The notes under the pieces: model-generated
The model's database searches: none
The model's input: only the letters and a program-made list of their open reading frames with translations
Told to the model about the DNA's origin: nothing
Shown here: piece by piece, positions 9,139 to 18,384 of the stretch
Numbering within the stretch: the first letter of the stretch is position 1
Layout of the letters: each line of letters starts with the position of its first letter
Translations under genes and position numbers: made by a program
Assembly: GCA_027486795.1 (NCBI GenBank)
Contig: JAIXOI010000057.1
Span: 90,896 to 136,524 of the forward strand
Length of the DNA: 45,629 nucleotides
Direction: 5' to 3'
Source of the DNA: Sphingobacteriales bacterium
GTDB taxonomy: Bacteria > Bacteroidota > Bacteroidia > Chitinophagales > CAIOSU01

Positions 9139-10476
9139 ATGGAAAAACCATCCTTTTTAGAGCGCGCCAATAATTGGGTTCGCAACTCGGTTACGCTTCG
9201 CTTAGTTACCATGGGTATTCTTATTCTGTTGCTATTAATACCTGTAAATATGGTGGAAAGCCTGATAAGGGAGCGCGAATACCGCAAGGAGGATGCAGTG
9301 AAGGAAGTAAGTGGCAAATGGGGCAATGAGCAAATAGTGGCAGGCCCTGTGCTTACAGTGCCTTATCTTGAGTACAATAAGCAATATAACAACGATACGA
9401 AAGAATGTATACTGGTGCCTACCCGCAGGTATGCCCATTTTTTACCTGAGGCCTTAAACATTGATGGCGAAATTCTGCCCGAAATTCGGTACCGTGGCAT
9501 ATACAAAGTAGTGGTTTACAAGGCCGCCCTCAAACTAACAGGCACCTTTAATAGGCCCAATTTTGAGGAATGGAAAATATCTGACAGCGATGTACTTTGG
9601 GGCGAATCGTTTGTATCGCTGGGCCTTACCGACCTAAGAGGCATACAACAAAACGTGGATTTAGGCTGGAACAACCAAACATACTCTTTTAACCCTGGTG
9701 TAGAAACAAATGAAGTGATTACAACCGGCATAAGTGCCATATTGCCCATTGATACATCAAAAGTGGGCAATACGTACAGCCTAAGTTTAAACTTTAATGG
9801 TAGCAGCTTGCTTGAGTTTATGCCGTTGGGTAAAACCACTACCGTAAACATTACCTCGCCGTGGGCAACGCCTAGCTTCGATGGAGCATTCTTACCCGAC
9901 GAGCGCAACATAACAGACGATGGTTTTACGGCCATGTGGGATGTGCTACACCTCAATCGCCCATACCCTCAAAGCTTTAGAGGTGGAACAACGGGGTTAG
10001 ATGGTTCGGCATTTGGTGTTAAGCTAATTCTGCCCGTTGATGAGTACCAAAAGAGTATGCGATCGGCCAAATATGCTGTTATGTTTATTGTGCTCACGTT
10101 CATTATCATTTTCTTTGTGCAAATAATGTACAAGGTGCGCGTGCACCCAATACAATACATTATTGTAGGCTTGGCGCTATGTGTGTTCTATACCTTGCTC
10201 ATTGGCCTGTCAGAATATATTCCGTTTGCTTACAGCTATTTAATCTCTAGTGTGGGCATTATTACCTTGATAACCCTCTACAGCCAGACCATTTTTCATG
10301 TTAAGCGCATTACCACTCTTATAGGCTTGCTACTAACGGTGCTTTACCTATTCATCTTCACCATCGTTCAGATGGAAGATTTTGCCTTGCTGATGGGTAG
10401 TATCGGCCTATTTATAGTATTGGCTACCATTATGTACCTATCGCGCAAAATCAATTGGTATAATATTGAGAAGTAG
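9139..10476 (+). CDS. creD: CreD family inner-membrane protein
   Basis: CreD is an inner-membrane protein of unknown biochemical role; in E. coli it is under CreBC control and affects colicin tolerance and envelope properties. The family layout is intact in 445 residues: one N-terminal membrane segment (about 22-40), a large periplasmic domain beginning with the conserved REREYRKEDAVKEVSGKWG region, and a C-terminal block of about six membrane segments from roughly 312 to 438. No CreBC two-component pair is nearby, so regulation is probably different here. The ATG at 9139 is preceded by a TATTTTG that may be a -7 element (9106-9112). Confidence 0.9.
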   Translation: MEKPSFLERANNWVRNSVTLRLVTMGILILLLLIPVNMVESLIREREYRKEDAVKEVSGKWGNEQIVAGPVLTVPYLEYNKQYNNDTKECILVPTRRYAHFLPEALNIDGEILPEIRYRGIYKVVVYKAALKLTGTFNRPNFEEWKISDSDVLWGESFVSLGLTDLRGIQQNVDLGWNNQTYSFNPGVETNEVITTGISAILPIDTSKVGNTYSLSLNFNGSSLLEFMPLGKTTTVNITSPWATPSFDGAFLPDERNITDDGFTAMWDVLHLNRPYPQSFRGGTTGLDGSAFGVKLILPVDEYQKSMRSAKYAVMFIVLTFIIIFFVQIMYKVRVHPIQYIIVGLALCVFYTLLIGLSEYIPFAYSYLISSVGIITLITLYSQTIFHVKRITTLIGLLLTVLYLFIFTIVQMEDFALLMGSIGLFIVLATIMYLSRKINWYNIEK

Positions 10477-10517
10477 GAAATGTGATAGTAAAACGGTAAA
10501 AAAACCATCTTAACCTA

Positions 10518-10970
10518 ATGCCACAATCCCTGTCCTGTAATTATCTCCATGTGGTTTTTAGTACCAAATACCGTCAGCCGCTAATTGATGAAAACATTGA
10601 GACAGAACTACATGCTTATTTAGGGGGTATTTGCAACGAAATGGATTGCCTGCCCATTAAAATTGGCGGCTATTACGACCATATCCATATCCTTTTCAAC
10701 CTATCTCGTAAACATGCATTAATGAAGGTTATGGAAGAGGTAAAAGGCCACTCTAGCAAATGGATAAAAACAAGGGGCGAACAATATGCTAACTTCTATT
10801 GGCAAGATGGTTATGGTGCCTTTTCTGTCAGTCCTTCGCACTTAGATGCGGTGGTTAATTATATTGCCAACCAACATAAACACCATGACGAACTTTCGTT
10901 TATGGATGAATGCAGGGGGTTGTACAAAAAATACAAAACGGATTACGATGAGCGGTATGTGTGGGATTAA
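10518..10970 (+). CDS. tnpA: IS200/IS605-type (Y1) transposase, RAYT-like
   Basis: This single-strand DNA transposase belongs to the HUH Y1 family (Transposase_17). It has the family layout in 150 residues: N-terminal HVVFSTKYRQPL, the metal-binding HUH motif DHIHILF with H55 and H57, the helix with GHSSKWIKT, FYWQDGYGAFSVS, and then NYIANQ, where Y115 is the expected nucleophile and Q119 the third metal ligand. All catalytic positions are present, so it may be active. No accessory tnpB is adjacent. A long palindrome follows just after the stop. Either a minimal IS200-type element or a domesticated REP-associated transposase; the missing left-end structure leaves this open. Confidence 0.88.
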   Translation: MPQSLSCNYLHVVFSTKYRQPLIDENIETELHAYLGGICNEMDCLPIKIGGYYDHIHILFNLSRKHALMKVMEEVKGHSSKWIKTRGEQYANFYWQDGYGAFSVSPSHLDAVVNYIANQHKHHDELSFMDECRGLYKKYKTDYDERYVWD

Positions 10971-10985
10971 TTCTATTATGTGGAA

Positions 10986-11077
10986 GGGCGGTGCCCTTTG
11001 CTAATATCTAGTGCCCCTTTGGGGCGTATGCGTTTTCGCCCCAAAGAGGCATAATAGGTTAGCCAAGGGCAAAGCCC
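10986..11077. repeat. 92-bp nested palindrome behind the transposase
   Basis: Outer arms 10986-11004 and 11059-11077 pair over 19 positions with three mismatches. Inner arms 11013-11026 (GCCCCTTTGGGGCG) and 11037-11050 (CGCCCCAAAGAGGC) pair over 14 with one mismatch, around a 10-nt loop. The whole could form a long cruciform or RNA hairpin. Confidence 0.85.
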
Positions 11078-11189
11078 TATGGCAATAGGGTAAGTACCTC
11101 CGCCATTTTGTCATAATCCACCCCATGGCACGGGCTTTGATTTGCCCATACTACATACCCATTTTCATTAACCAATAACTGCTATAACA

Positions 11190-13079
11190 ATGACCCTAGA
11201 GACCGGACACATACAGGTACAGACCGAAAACATCTTCCCAATAATAAAGAAATTCCTGTATTCTGACCACGAGATTTTCTTGCGCGAATTGGTGAGCAAC
11301 GCTGTGGATGCTACCGAAAAATTAAAAAAGCTATCATCGCTGGGGCAAATATCGGGCGAGCTTGGTAGCGTCAATGTTTCTATCAGCATCGATGAGGCTG
11401 CCAAAACCCTCACCATTAGCGACCGTGGCATTGGCATGACGGGCGAAGAAGTGAAAAAGTACATCAACCAAATTGCCTTCAGCAGCGCTACCGAGTTTTT
11501 GGATAAATTCAAAGAAGCCGATGCGGGTGACAAAACCAACATCATCGGTCATTTTGGCTTGGGCTTTTACAGTGCCTTTATGGTGGCCGACCAAGTAGAG
11601 ATTATTACCCGCAGCTATAAAGAGGGCAGCACTCCCGTAAAATGGACCTGCGATGGCAGCCCCAACTATACCCTCGAAGAAACCGAGAAAGCAGAACGAG
11701 GCACTGACATAATACTGCACATCAATGAAGAGAACAAGGAATACTTAGAGCAAATTCGCATTGAAACGCTCTTGAACAAGTATTGCAAGTTTTTGCCCGT
11801 GCCCATTCAGTTTGGTACCAACGAGCATACCGAGAAAGTGGGGGAGGGCGATGATGCCAAGGAGGAAACCATCGTTACCCCAAACATCATCAACAATACC
11901 AACCCGGCCTGGATTCACCAACCTAGCGAGTTAAAGGACGAAGACTACCAAGCCTTTTACAAAGAACTATACCCATATAGCGAACCGCCGCTATTCTGGA
12001 TTCATTTAAATGTCGATTTTCCGTTTAACCTTACCGGTATTTTATACTTCCCTAAGGTGGGCAACAATTTTGAGATGCAACGCAACAAGATTCAGTTGTA
12101 CAGCAACCAAGTATTTGTAACCGATGCAGTAGAGAACATTGTGCCCGAGTTTTTGATGCACCTGCACGGTGTTATCGATTCGCCAGATATCCCACTCAAC
12201 GTATCGCGTAGCTATTTGCAAAGCGACCCGAACGTGAAGAAGATTAATGCCCACATTACCAAAAAAGTTGCCGATAAGCTGAATGAGCTGTTTAACAACA
12301 GCCGCGAAGATTTTGAAACCAAATGGGATCAAATTGAGCTGTTTGTGAAATTTGGCATGATAAGCGACGACAAGTTTTATGACCGTGCCAAAGGCTTTTG
12401 CCTGTTGAAAAACACCGAGGGCAAGCACTTCACTTTTGAAGAGTATACGGAGCACATTAAGGCCACCCAAACCGACAAAAACGGACAGGCTGTAATTTTG
12501 TATGCCACTAACACCGAAGACCAAGACGCTTTTGTGCAGGCGGCCAAAACCCGCGGCTACGATGTGCTGGTGCTAAGCAACCTGCTTGATAACCACTTTA
12601 TTAACCAATTGGAAGGTAAGCTGGAGAAAACAAGCTTTAAGCGCGTGGATGCCGATACCATGAGCAATTTGATTGAGAAGGACGAAAAGCAAGAATCGGT
12701 GCTGAGTAAAGAAGAAGAAGATAAGGTGCAGCACATTTTTACCGATGCCATTAGCGATGTACACGTAACTGTGGTTACTAAAGCGCTTAGCCCCGACGAC
12801 CAACCGATATTGATAACCAAGCCCGAGTGGATGCGCCGTATGAAAGACATGGCCGCTGTAAGTGGTGGTGGCGGCATGGGATTCGGTAACTTGCCCGATC
12901 AGCTGAACTTGGTGATAAATACCAACCATCCGCTAATTGGCAAAGTACTGAGTGCGGAAGGCGATGAGCAAGGCAAACTCACTACCCAGCTTTACGATTT
13001 GGCCCTACTAAGCCAAAACCTATTGCGCGGCCAAAAACTCACTGAGTTTATTAAGCGCAGCGTTGGTTTGATGAATTAA
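11190..13079 (+). CDS. htpG: Molecular chaperone HtpG (Hsp90)
   Basis: HtpG is the bacterial Hsp90, an ATP-driven dimeric chaperone. The GHKL ATPase domain is at the N-terminus: FLRELVSNAVDATEK with E33 as the general base, DRGIGM (78-83), and the ATP lid GHFGLGFYSAFM (120-131). Middle and C-terminal dimerisation domains follow, total 629 residues against 624 in E. coli. A slightly acidic insert (about 212-226) is seen in the middle domain. The ATG at 11190 is used. It is monocistronic, with a terminator 28 bp after the stop. Confidence 0.97.
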   Translation: MTLETGHIQVQTENIFPIIKKFLYSDHEIFLRELVSNAVDATEKLKKLSSLGQISGELGSVNVSISIDEAAKTLTISDRGIGMTGEEVKKYINQIAFSSATEFLDKFKEADAGDKTNIIGHFGLGFYSAFMVADQVEIITRSYKEGSTPVKWTCDGSPNYTLEETEKAERGTDIILHINEENKEYLEQIRIETLLNKYCKFLPVPIQFGTNEHTEKVGEGDDAKEETIVTPNIINNTNPAWIHQPSELKDEDYQAFYKELYPYSEPPLFWIHLNVDFPFNLTGILYFPKVGNNFEMQRNKIQLYSNQVFVTDAVENIVPEFLMHLHGVIDSPDIPLNVSRSYLQSDPNVKKINAHITKKVADKLNELFNNSREDFETKWDQIELFVKFGMISDDKFYDRAKGFCLLKNTEGKHFTFEEYTEHIKATQTDKNGQAVILYATNTEDQDAFVQAAKTRGYDVLVLSNLLDNHFINQLEGKLEKTSFKRVDADTMSNLIEKDEKQESVLSKEEEDKVQHIFTDAISDVHVTVVTKALSPDDQPILITKPEWMRRMKDMAAVSGGGGMGFGNLPDQLNLVINTNHPLIGKVLSAEGDEQGKLTTQLYDLALLSQNLLRGQKLTEFIKRSVGLMN

Positions 13080-13107
13080 TTTTTATTATTGAGAGATGAA
13101 TAGAAAG

Positions 13108-13133
13108 GGCCGCCCAATGGGTGGCCTTTTTTT
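13108..13133 (+). terminator. Rho-independent terminator of htpG
   Basis: GGCCGCCC (13108-13115) and GGGTGGCC (13119-13126) form an 8-bp stem with a 3-nt loop, followed by seven Ts. Confidence 0.9.
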
Positions 13134-13278
13134 ATTATTCGAAGAAAAAACAAACCGATTAAATGTACAAATTGGGTACAAATGGAAATTTAAAAAGGGT
13201 TGATGTTTTTTCTGGTTTTTTATTGGCGATAAAGTGTTATTGGCCCAGCTAATGGAGCCAAATGCGAGACTGTTGGGC

Positions 13279-13313
13279 AAAAAAAAGGCCGTCCTGAATA
13301 ATCAGGACAGCCT
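13279..13313 (-). terminator. Terminator of the small lipoprotein gene
   Basis: AGGC plus GTCCTGA (13286-13297) pairs with TCAGGAC plus GCCT (13302-13313), with one mismatch and a 4-nt loop. Read on the - strand the stem is followed by a run of Ts (As at 13279-13286 on the + strand). It ends the gene at 13334-13555. Confidence 0.85.
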
Positions 13314-13333
13314 TTTCGTTTTTCGTTCAGGGA

Positions 13334-13555
13334 TTACTGAGCTACAGTTGAATCAACAGTGCTAGCAGCAGCTGCAGTGTCAACAGGAGCAGTTTCAGTT
13401 ACAACTGGCTCTTCCACAACTGGTGTAGTTACAGCAGTAGTGTCAGTAGTAGTAGTTTCACCTTCACCTTCGCCAGCGGCGCAAGATACGATCATGCTTG
13501 AAGCAGAGATCAAAAGGGCAAAAAGCAAGGTTTTGCCGAATGAATTGGTTTTCAT
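13334..13555 (-). CDS. Small Thr/Val/Ala-rich lipoprotein
   Basis: From the ATG at 13555 this is 73 residues: a basic head, a hydrophobic stretch and the lipobox SMIVSC with Cys at about residue 24, so it is probably a lipoprotein. The mature part of some 50 residues is low-complexity, acidic and rich in Thr, Val, Pro and Ala (TTTTDTTAVTTPVVEEP), with no domain visible. An upstream in-frame start at 13579 would put eight extra residues before the signal and is less likely. A strong terminator follows. Function unknown; similar short tethered disordered lipoproteins are common in Bacteroidota. Confidence 0.75.
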   Translation of the reverse strand: MKTNSFGKTLLFALLISASSMIVSCAAGEGEGETTTTDTTAVTTPVVEEPVVTETAPVDTAAAASTVDSTVAQ

Positions 13556-13747
13556 ATTCTTAGGAGATTTGAACCACAAATTTACGATGAATTTTTCATC
13601 AGTAGTATGAGGTAGTTAAAAATTTTATTCGTTTGATAATCAAGCTATTATATCGAAGTTGCTAAAATTGGAGTTATTACCTCCAATAATTATTGCAAAG
13701 TTCTCTCAAAAAGATGGCCTACACAAGCAAACGCCAATTTTATTCTC

Positions 13748-15262
13748 TCAAAACTGTAAATAAATGAACGGGACCATATCGGCGGATACCGATTGGTAGA
13801 TTACAATCACCACAAACACACAAAATGCCACCTGCAAGGGCATAGGTGCATCAATAAATGTTTGCTCTCCTTTGGCTTTCCAACTGTATGGCAACCAATG
13901 CAAAATCATACCCAGTGTGGCCACTGCAAACACGCCCTTATATGCCCAAAGCACTTTGGGTATATACTCCCATGCAAAATTGTGGGCAACTTGGTCAAAA
14001 AACACCCGCACGCCTTCCATCGTATCGGCCCTGAAAAAGATACGGGTGAATGTAATGAACGTAAACGTGAGCATTACACGCCAAGCTATTACCATCCAGT
14101 TTTTGGAGTTTTCGTAGGGGCTTACTTTTTTCCAAAACTTGTATACTACTAGCCCAAGGCCGTTGAGCCCGCCCCAGATAACAAACTGCCAACTAGCACC
14201 ATGCCATAAGCCACCCAATAGCATAGTAAGCAGCAGGTTTACTTCGGTGCGCACGGCACCGTGCCGGTTTCCGCCAAGGGGTATGTACAAGTAATCTTTC
14301 AAAAATGACGATAGAGAGATGTGCCATCTGCGCCAAAACTCGGCCACGCTTACGGCCTTGTAGGGTGAGTTGAAATTGTCTTTGAGTACAAAGCCCATGA
14401 GCACTGCCAAACCAATAGCTATATCGGTATAGCCCGAAAAGTCGCAATAGATTTGCACTGAGTAGCTAAAAATGGCCGCTACATGCTCAAAGCCGGTGTA
14501 GGTGTGGGGGTTGTCGAATACCCTATCGATAAAGTTGACCGTTAAATAATCGGCAATGAACATTTTTTTGAACAGCCCTTTCAATATCATCCATATACCA
14601 TGGCCAAATTGCTGGCGGGTAACCAGGGTGGGTTGGTACAGTTGCGGCAGAAAATCTTTGGCACGGGTAATGGGGCCCATAATCAAGCTCGGAAAAAAAG
14701 CAAGGTACAGGCCATAATCAAAAATGTTTTTGGCCGGCTCCAGCTCCTTTCGGTATATATCTACCAGGTAAGAGATGATTTTGAAGGTAAAGAACGAAAT
14801 ACCCAACGGTAGCAGTATATCAGTAACATTGAAACTTTGCTCGCCTTTAAGCTGGTTGGCAAATGCTGCAAAGTGATCGAAAACTTTAAACGAGGTGCCG
14901 AAAATATCGTTGATGCTGTTTACTACAAAGTATGAGTACTTGTAGTACCCCAATATAAATAGGTGGAAGGTAATACCTGTGGCTACCGATGCTTTGCGAA
15001 CTATTGCGTTGCTTGAGCTATGAATTACCTGCCCCAGCAAGTAGCTAACAAGCGTAGATAGCATAAGCAAGGCCACAAAGCTGCCGCCTGTTTTGTAATA
15101 AAAAAACCACGATGCAGCTAGCAAATAAAGCGTGCGCATTGTTTTGAAACGATTGATAGCCGCAAACCCAATGTAAACAAGGAGGAAAAAAATCCAGAAA
15201 TCGGCACCGGTAAATACGAGCGCCAACGATTTGAAAGAGAGCAGGTCGGTAAGGCGTTCCAT
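13748..15262 (-). CDS. MBOAT family O-acyltransferase (AlgI-like)
   Basis: Membrane-bound O-acyltransferase that moves an acyl group, usually acetyl, across the inner membrane for transfer to an extracellular polymer. The AlgI/DltB-type core is complete: CDFSGYTDIAIGLA (about 273-286), FWRRWHISLSSFLKDYLYIP (309-328), GGNRHG, and the invariant His H354 in GGLWHGASW. It has about ten membrane segments in 504 residues. It is the last gene of a three-gene - strand operon; its ATG overlaps the stop of the SGNH gene by one base (TAATG). The partners suggest O-acetylation of a polysaccharide or cell-wall glycan; the substrate is unknown. Confidence 0.92.
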   Translation of the reverse strand: MERLTDLLSFKSLALVFTGADFWIFFLLVYIGFAAINRFKTMRTLYLLAASWFFYYKTGGSFVALLMLSTLVSYLLGQVIHSSSNAIVRKASVATGITFHLFILGYYKYSYFVVNSINDIFGTSFKVFDHFAAFANQLKGEQSFNVTDILLPLGISFFTFKIISYLVDIYRKELEPAKNIFDYGLYLAFFPSLIMGPITRAKDFLPQLYQPTLVTRQQFGHGIWMILKGLFKKMFIADYLTVNFIDRVFDNPHTYTGFEHVAAIFSYSVQIYCDFSGYTDIAIGLAVLMGFVLKDNFNSPYKAVSVAEFWRRWHISLSSFLKDYLYIPLGGNRHGAVRTEVNLLLTMLLGGLWHGASWQFVIWGGLNGLGLVVYKFWKKVSPYENSKNWMVIAWRVMLTFTFITFTRIFFRADTMEGVRVFFDQVAHNFAWEYIPKVLWAYKGVFAVATLGMILHWLPYSWKAKGEQTFIDAPMPLQVAFCVFVVIVIYQSVSADMVPFIYLQF

Positions 15263-16602
15263 TAGCGTTTATTAGCGGGGATTGCGGTTTTACTATCGAG
15301 GTAGTTTTGGTATAAGCGCTTAAACGCATCCCAGAAAAGTTCGCCCTTTAATATGTACCCGTTGTAAGTAAAATGTATCAAGTCCTTTTTCATCATGCCC
15401 GCTAGGTTCCATTTTTTTGACGAGCGCAGGCCGCCCATTATCTTGTAGCAATCCCACACCAAAGCGTTGTGTTTTACGGCAAGTTTATAAATAGCGCTTT
15501 CAATTTTGGCTGTATTCAGGTTAGGGTACTTGCGTTTATAGTAGCTATCGTTGGGCACGGTAAATATAAATTGGGCATCGCTGTTTACAGCCCTTATCAT
15601 TTGTATAAAGGTATCATACTTAGCCATAAAACCATCCTCGGTAAAGTCGCCTTCAAAGCTATCGTTGGTGCCAATGGAGATGATTACCAAATCGGGATTG
15701 ATTTCAACCAAATGCTGCTCAAACAGGGCGCATCTAAAATTGCTCTTAAAGCTTGAGCCATTTGCACCTATGGAGTGGTAGGCTATACCTGGCTCATCGT
15801 TTTCCATGATAATGCCATACAGCTCAAAAGGCGCAGGGTTGGTAGTATCCGTTTTGGTTATTACCAAATGCATGCTATCGGTGGGTTGTTTTAGCTTGAA
15901 TTTGTAGTAGCCCAAAGATAGGTGCTGCTCAATAACCATAATATTTTCTTTGGGTAGCAACTCTACGGTATAGCTGCTGGCCGTGTCGCATAGCACTTTT
16001 ACTTCGGTAAACGGGGTGCTGGCGCAGCTTTCGCGTACTTTTAAGCTAATGGTGGCCAATGTATCAAGGGTGCTGGCGGTTATACCGGTTATGCCCCAAG
16101 TGCCAGTATGGTAGCTTACCGCAGCGCGGTGGCCCTGCCAAGTGCCAGTATAACTTACTCTATAGTTGGCTGGGTTGTTAGTATTAATAATAGAAAACGG
16201 AAATACTAGGCCCCTTGGCCCTGCCATGCTTGCATTCATGCTTTGCAGGCTATCGCGCAGCAGGTTGCTGTAAACATCGGCTTGTATGTGCGAGCCACCA
16301 AAGTGCAAAACGTTTATCCTAAAGTTTTGGTGTGCCTTTAAGCTGTCTAGCAGCGGCCAAAAACCAAACGATGCCCCTCGGCTGCTGTCAAAACCCAGCA
16401 TAATGTTGTACTCCTGCTCTACGTAAGGATATATGGAAGCATCGAAAGGGGCAATTTTTTTTATAAAGGTATCCACTTCGGTCAGCGGGCCATCAATGGT
16501 GCTCACATTATCGGTATCGGGTATCAAATCGCCATCTGAATCGGTTACCTCTTGGGCTACCAATCCGTTGGCAAAAAACAAAAGCACTATCCAAACCCTC
16601 AT
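15262..16602 (-). CDS. Secreted SGNH/GDSL-family protein (AlgJ/AlgX-like role)
   Basis: A 446-residue exported protein: signal peptide about 1-16 ending at AQ. SGNH blocks are visible: GGSH (102-105) with the nucleophile S104, the block II Gly in SIGANGSSF (about 279), GTND (311-314) with N313, and D407-x-x-H410. The family covers esterases and O-acetyltransferases; beside an MBOAT protein the latter role is likely (inference). Just after the signal peptide is DSDGDLIPDTDN, which resembles a thrombospondin type 3 calcium-binding repeat. It overlaps both neighbours by one base, so translation is probably coupled through the operon. Confidence 0.85.
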   Translation of the reverse strand: MRVWIVLLFFANGLVAQEVTDSDGDLIPDTDNVSTIDGPLTEVDTFIKKIAPFDASIYPYVEQEYNIMLGFDSSRGASFGFWPLLDSLKAHQNFRINVLHFGGSHIQADVYSNLLRDSLQSMNASMAGPRGLVFPFSIINTNNPANYRVSYTGTWQGHRAAVSYHTGTWGITGITASTLDTLATISLKVRESCASTPFTEVKVLCDTASSYTVELLPKENIMVIEQHLSLGYYKFKLKQPTDSMHLVITKTDTTNPAPFELYGIIMENDEPGIAYHSIGANGSSFKSNFRCALFEQHLVEINPDLVIISIGTNDSFEGDFTEDGFMAKYDTFIQMIRAVNSDAQFIFTVPNDSYYKRKYPNLNTAKIESAIYKLAVKHNALVWDCYKIMGGLRSSKKWNLAGMMKKDLIHFTYNGYILKGELFWDAFKRLYQNYLDSKTAIPANKR

Positions 16603-18173
16603 TACAAACGCTCCTTCTTTAGCGATGCACGATACTTGTAGTAGCTATCGTACAGGGCATTATAAAACAATTCGGCTACTATCCTCGCACCGCGCGGCGA
16701 AAAGTGGATGTAGTCTTGCACAGCCAGTGGCGGGTCGGCGGCTACCCATGTGGGCATACTTTGTGCGCCGCCCATAGCGGCATACATATCCCAATATACA
16801 AAACCGGCCTCGTGGGTGGCTTTGCGCATTTCGTTTACCAATACAGGCAAAAAAGGATAAGTTTTGTAGGTGTCGCCATCCTTATAGCTCATATCCGATG
16901 GGCCGATAACGATAATGCCTATTCCCGGTTTTGCCTTTTTTACAATCATCAATTGGCGGGCAAAGTACTTGCCATATTGCACACACTCTGCCGTGTCTTT
17001 CAGGTATGGCACGCTGTTGCCGCCAAACTGCATAATAGCCAAAGTGCTGTTCATATCCTTCAACATACCACTCAGTACTTCAAAATCGGTGCGGGTATAC
17101 AGGGTACCGCTGCTGCCGCGCATGGCCACATTGTCTACCGTTACCCCTTCTGGGGTATCCAAATTGATGCCATAAATATCGGGTCCGTGCAGGCTTTCAA
17201 AATGAATAGTTAGGTCGTGCTCGGCACGGCTAACCCTAAGGGTGTATTTGTTCAGGGTCCTGATGCCTTTTAGGGTATCTATGTCCAAGGTATCGGTACC
17301 TTCAATCACTTTTATTACACAAGGCTTGTCGGCAGGGCCGTAGTATAGCGTTAGGTGGTCAAAAGGGCGTGCCGATTTGTACATGCCTTTTGAGGTATTC
17401 AATTGGCACGATGCGGTATACGGCACAGTTCGGGTGCTGTCGGGCACCAATGGGGTAAACCTAGAGAATGCACCCATTGCGCCATATCGTTTATGGTTGG
17501 GCTCTACCTCGTTGGTGCCGAAAAGGGTATATCGTTTCCAGTTGCCTGTTACGGTTTGCTTTACCGATGCCTGGTTGTAGGCAGGTATTAATGATACAAG
17601 GCCGGGGCCGCTGCCACCAAACTGGTTTTGCAGTCTATCCCTAAAGTATCCGCTCATGCGGTCGCCTTCCAGTTGCGAGTCGCCGAAATGGGTTATGTGT
17701 ATGCCTTGGCCTTGTCTTGCGGCATCTAGGCTGGCAAAAAAGCCATACAGTGCTCTGGGTTCGCATTCAGAAAACTCAAGTGGGTGGGCAACCTTTTTTG
17801 CCAAAAGTATCGAGTCCATTTTGAGGGTGCCTGTGTCGCTTAACGCAAGTAAAGCTTCATTCGCTTTTTTGGCTTCATCGGTATTAGCTCCCGATTCGTT
17901 TTCCTCCTCTAAAAATTCTGCCGAACTTTCATCGGCCTCTAGCACAAAATCAGGTAAAGGGGTATAGGCAGCTTCTTTGGCCGGGCTCCAGAATTTTTGC
18001 CAACTCGGGAATTTGACCATAAAATTGGGGCTTACTTTAAATCCTTCCTCTGGAAAAAACCACATAACACTGCCCAAGCAAGCGGCTGTAATGGCAACAA
18101 ACAGTAAAATCTTGAAGGGGCTCAAGGATTGTGGCGGTTTTATAACTGGGTTAGTGAAGCGACGGGAACACAA
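16602..18173 (-). CDS. Membrane-anchored SGNH/GDSL-family protein
   Basis: First gene of the acylation operon, 523 residues. A single membrane segment near residues 20-40 anchors it; an acidic spacer (about 78-105) leads to the SGNH domain with GDSQLEGD (164-171, nucleophile S166), block III GGNS, and DYIHFS close to the C-terminus (catalytic Asp and His). The only plausible start is a TTG at 18171-18173; no in-frame ATG precedes the membrane segment. It is the second SGNH protein in the operon, as in alginate-type systems where two related proteins assist the MBOAT channel. Which one transfers the acyl group cannot be told. Confidence 0.8.
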   Translation of the reverse strand: MCSRRFTNPVIKPPQSLSPFKILLFVAITAACLGSVMWFFPEEGFKVSPNFMVKFPSWQKFWSPAKEAAYTPLPDFVLEADESSAEFLEEENESGANTDEAKKANEALLALSDTGTLKMDSILLAKKVAHPLEFSECEPRALYGFFASLDAARQGQGIHITHFGDSQLEGDRMSGYFRDRLQNQFGGSGPGLVSLIPAYNQASVKQTVTGNWKRYTLFGTNEVEPNHKRYGAMGAFSRFTPLVPDSTRTVPYTASCQLNTSKGMYKSARPFDHLTLYYGPADKPCVIKVIEGTDTLDIDTLKGIRTLNKYTLRVSRAEHDLTIHFESLHGPDIYGINLDTPEGVTVDNVAMRGSSGTLYTRTDFEVLSGMLKDMNSTLAIMQFGGNSVPYLKDTAECVQYGKYFARQLMIVKKAKPGIGIIVIGPSDMSYKDGDTYKTYPFLPVLVNEMRKATHEAGFVYWDMYAAMGGAQSMPTWVAADPPLAVQDYIHFSPRGARIVAELFYNALYDSYYKYRASLKKERL

Positions 18174-18384
18174 TATACGGTTGCAAATTTAACAAAATCA
18201 ATGCGTTGCCCTATTTTGACTTTTGCACGGAGTTGTTAACATTGGCCATCTATTATCCCGAAAAACGCACGTAACATTAAGTTTATTAGCTGAGTAGAAT
18301 TAAAGGTAGGCAAAGTGAACAAACGGGCATTAATAATTGTATTTTAACCAACTCGATGAAAACAATAACCAACAATCAGATACC

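Larger units (their letters stand above)
10518..11077 (+). mobile_element. Solo IS200-like unit: transposase plus right-end palindrome
   Basis: The intact Y1 transposase gene is followed within 16 bp by a 92-bp imperfect palindrome. IS200-family elements and REP/RAYT units both carry such folded ends because the enzyme works on single-stranded hairpins. No matching hairpin was seen left of the gene (10477-10517), so the left boundary is uncertain. Confidence 0.5.
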
